A DNA stretch of 64,000 bases from Dendrophyllia cribrosa (taxonomy: Eukaryota; Cnidaria; Anthozoa; Scleractinia; Dendrophylliidae): the NCBI GenBank assembly GCA_024195265.1, contig JAJLRJ010000005.1, forward strand, positions 44,434,587 through 44,498,586, given 5' to 3'. This document shows positions 63,331 through 64,000 of this stretch, piece after piece. The notes below the pieces were generated by a model that was given only the letters and a program-made list of their open reading frames with translations, did not search any database and was not told where the DNA came from. Position 1 is the stretch's first letter, and each line of letters opens with the position of its first letter. Both the position numbers and the translations under genes were made by a program.

Positions 63331-64000
63331 CTGGACCGTTAAAATTAAGTTTATCGTTCCGTCCTTTAACGACGAGCTATATGTCGAAGGATCGATTCAC
63401 TCCACTGAGACCCTTAGCCGGTTCAGTGTATTCATACCTAACATGGGGGCACATACTGCCTTAATTTGTCAACTGCAGAACCGAACACTTCGAGAAGTGT
63501 TGAGATACAGGATTACCGTGAAGAAATTTCAGATTTTCATAACTTTTAAAAAGTAAAGAAAACAAAAAGTTGAATTCCTTCTGACCGGAAGAACAGTAAA
63601 TTACCGGAAAACTATGCACAGTGAACGACCGGAAATCGTTGATGTTACAAACGATGAATATTGATCGTGATCGAATGGCTAAGAGGAATTAGTAAACTTT
63701 CATTGTTTTTCTCACTTCTTTCGTAAAACTTGAGTTATAAAAGCCGTCAAACGTTTTATACAACTTCGTATCAGGTTTTAGACAAGCTTATAACCGGAAA
63801 ACTGAAAAAAAAAAAACCCTTGACAAAGACGAATACGTATCTATCCTACTCTATAGAGCAGTTTTCATTTGAGTGTCGTAAAACCAAAACCAAAGTAATT
63901 ACTCTGACCAATCACAGCAGTCGTAAACAATCCAATGAACCAATCAGAGCTTGAAGCAATTACATGTCGGCGGCGCCAAGCGCGGGAAAACGCGTGCGAG
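63331..64000. other. Upstream region of the minus-strand gene
   Basis: No gene supported. 63,895-64,000 is related to 58,085-58,200 (CCAATCAGAGCT, CCAAGCGCGGGAAAACGCG), a dispersed repeat with CCAAT-like boxes. Confidence 0.6.

Noticed and set aside
1..64000. tRNA, rRNA and bacterial-type regulatory sites
   Set aside because: None seen by eye. The sequence is eukaryotic, so ribosome binding sites and operons do not apply.

Overview
The window is animal nuclear DNA. It carries an intron-rich host gene, abundant short DNA transposons with clean target-site duplications, and animal-type retroelements (BEL/Pao, Penelope-like, LINE) beside a Polinton/adintovirus-like element. This mix, together with motifs familiar from reef-coral genomes, suggests a cnidarian, probably an anthozoan. 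That assignment is inference. No marker gene fixes the species.

Layout. (1) 1-4942: the right part of a Polinton/adintovirus-like element. On the + strand it has the C-terminal half of the major capsid protein, a basic core/minor capsid protein, an adenain-type protease, a 50-residue Cys-rich DUF5679-type protein, a phospholipase A2-like protein and a chromodomain integrase. Facing them are two overlapping minus-strand ORFs. The integrase ORF has no usable start codon. It sits in the -1 frame after a canonical slippery heptamer and a hairpin at the end of the PLA2 gene. (2) 4943-35812: about 21 kb of a 15-bp satellite (GATCACCCGTCAGAG / GATCACCCGCCAAAA and variants). The + orientation runs to about 27.83 kb and the array is inverted after that. 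Three insertions split it: a 245-bp palindromic MITE, a Penelope-like element with two 812-bp inverted arms, and a BEL/Pao LTR retrotransposon with nearly identical LTRs. (3) 35.8-36.8 kb: an exon-like fragment and a Penelope-type remnant. (4) 36849-57350: one host gene of 12 coding exons. It encodes a GH85 cytosolic-type endo-beta-N-acetylglucosaminidase (ENGase, 822 aa) that here has an N-terminal membrane anchor. Its introns hold LINE tails, hAT-, Harbinger- and pogo-like MITEs, G/C-rich tracts and a 2.5-kb, 17-bp minisatellite that appears to have grown from a MITE sub-repeat. (5) 57.4-62.6 kb: MITE-rich intergenic DNA. (6) 62694-63330, minus strand: the first exon of an unidentified gene with an N-myristoylation-type start.

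How the parts relate. The viral-type genes form one compact, partly overlapping block of structural, maturation and integration functions. The satellite has served as a landing zone, and the insertion order can be read from target duplications. The host ENGase is the only recognised cellular gene. All joins between exons were checked by eye for GT-AG sites and reading phase; they sum to 2469 nt, or 822 codons plus a stop.
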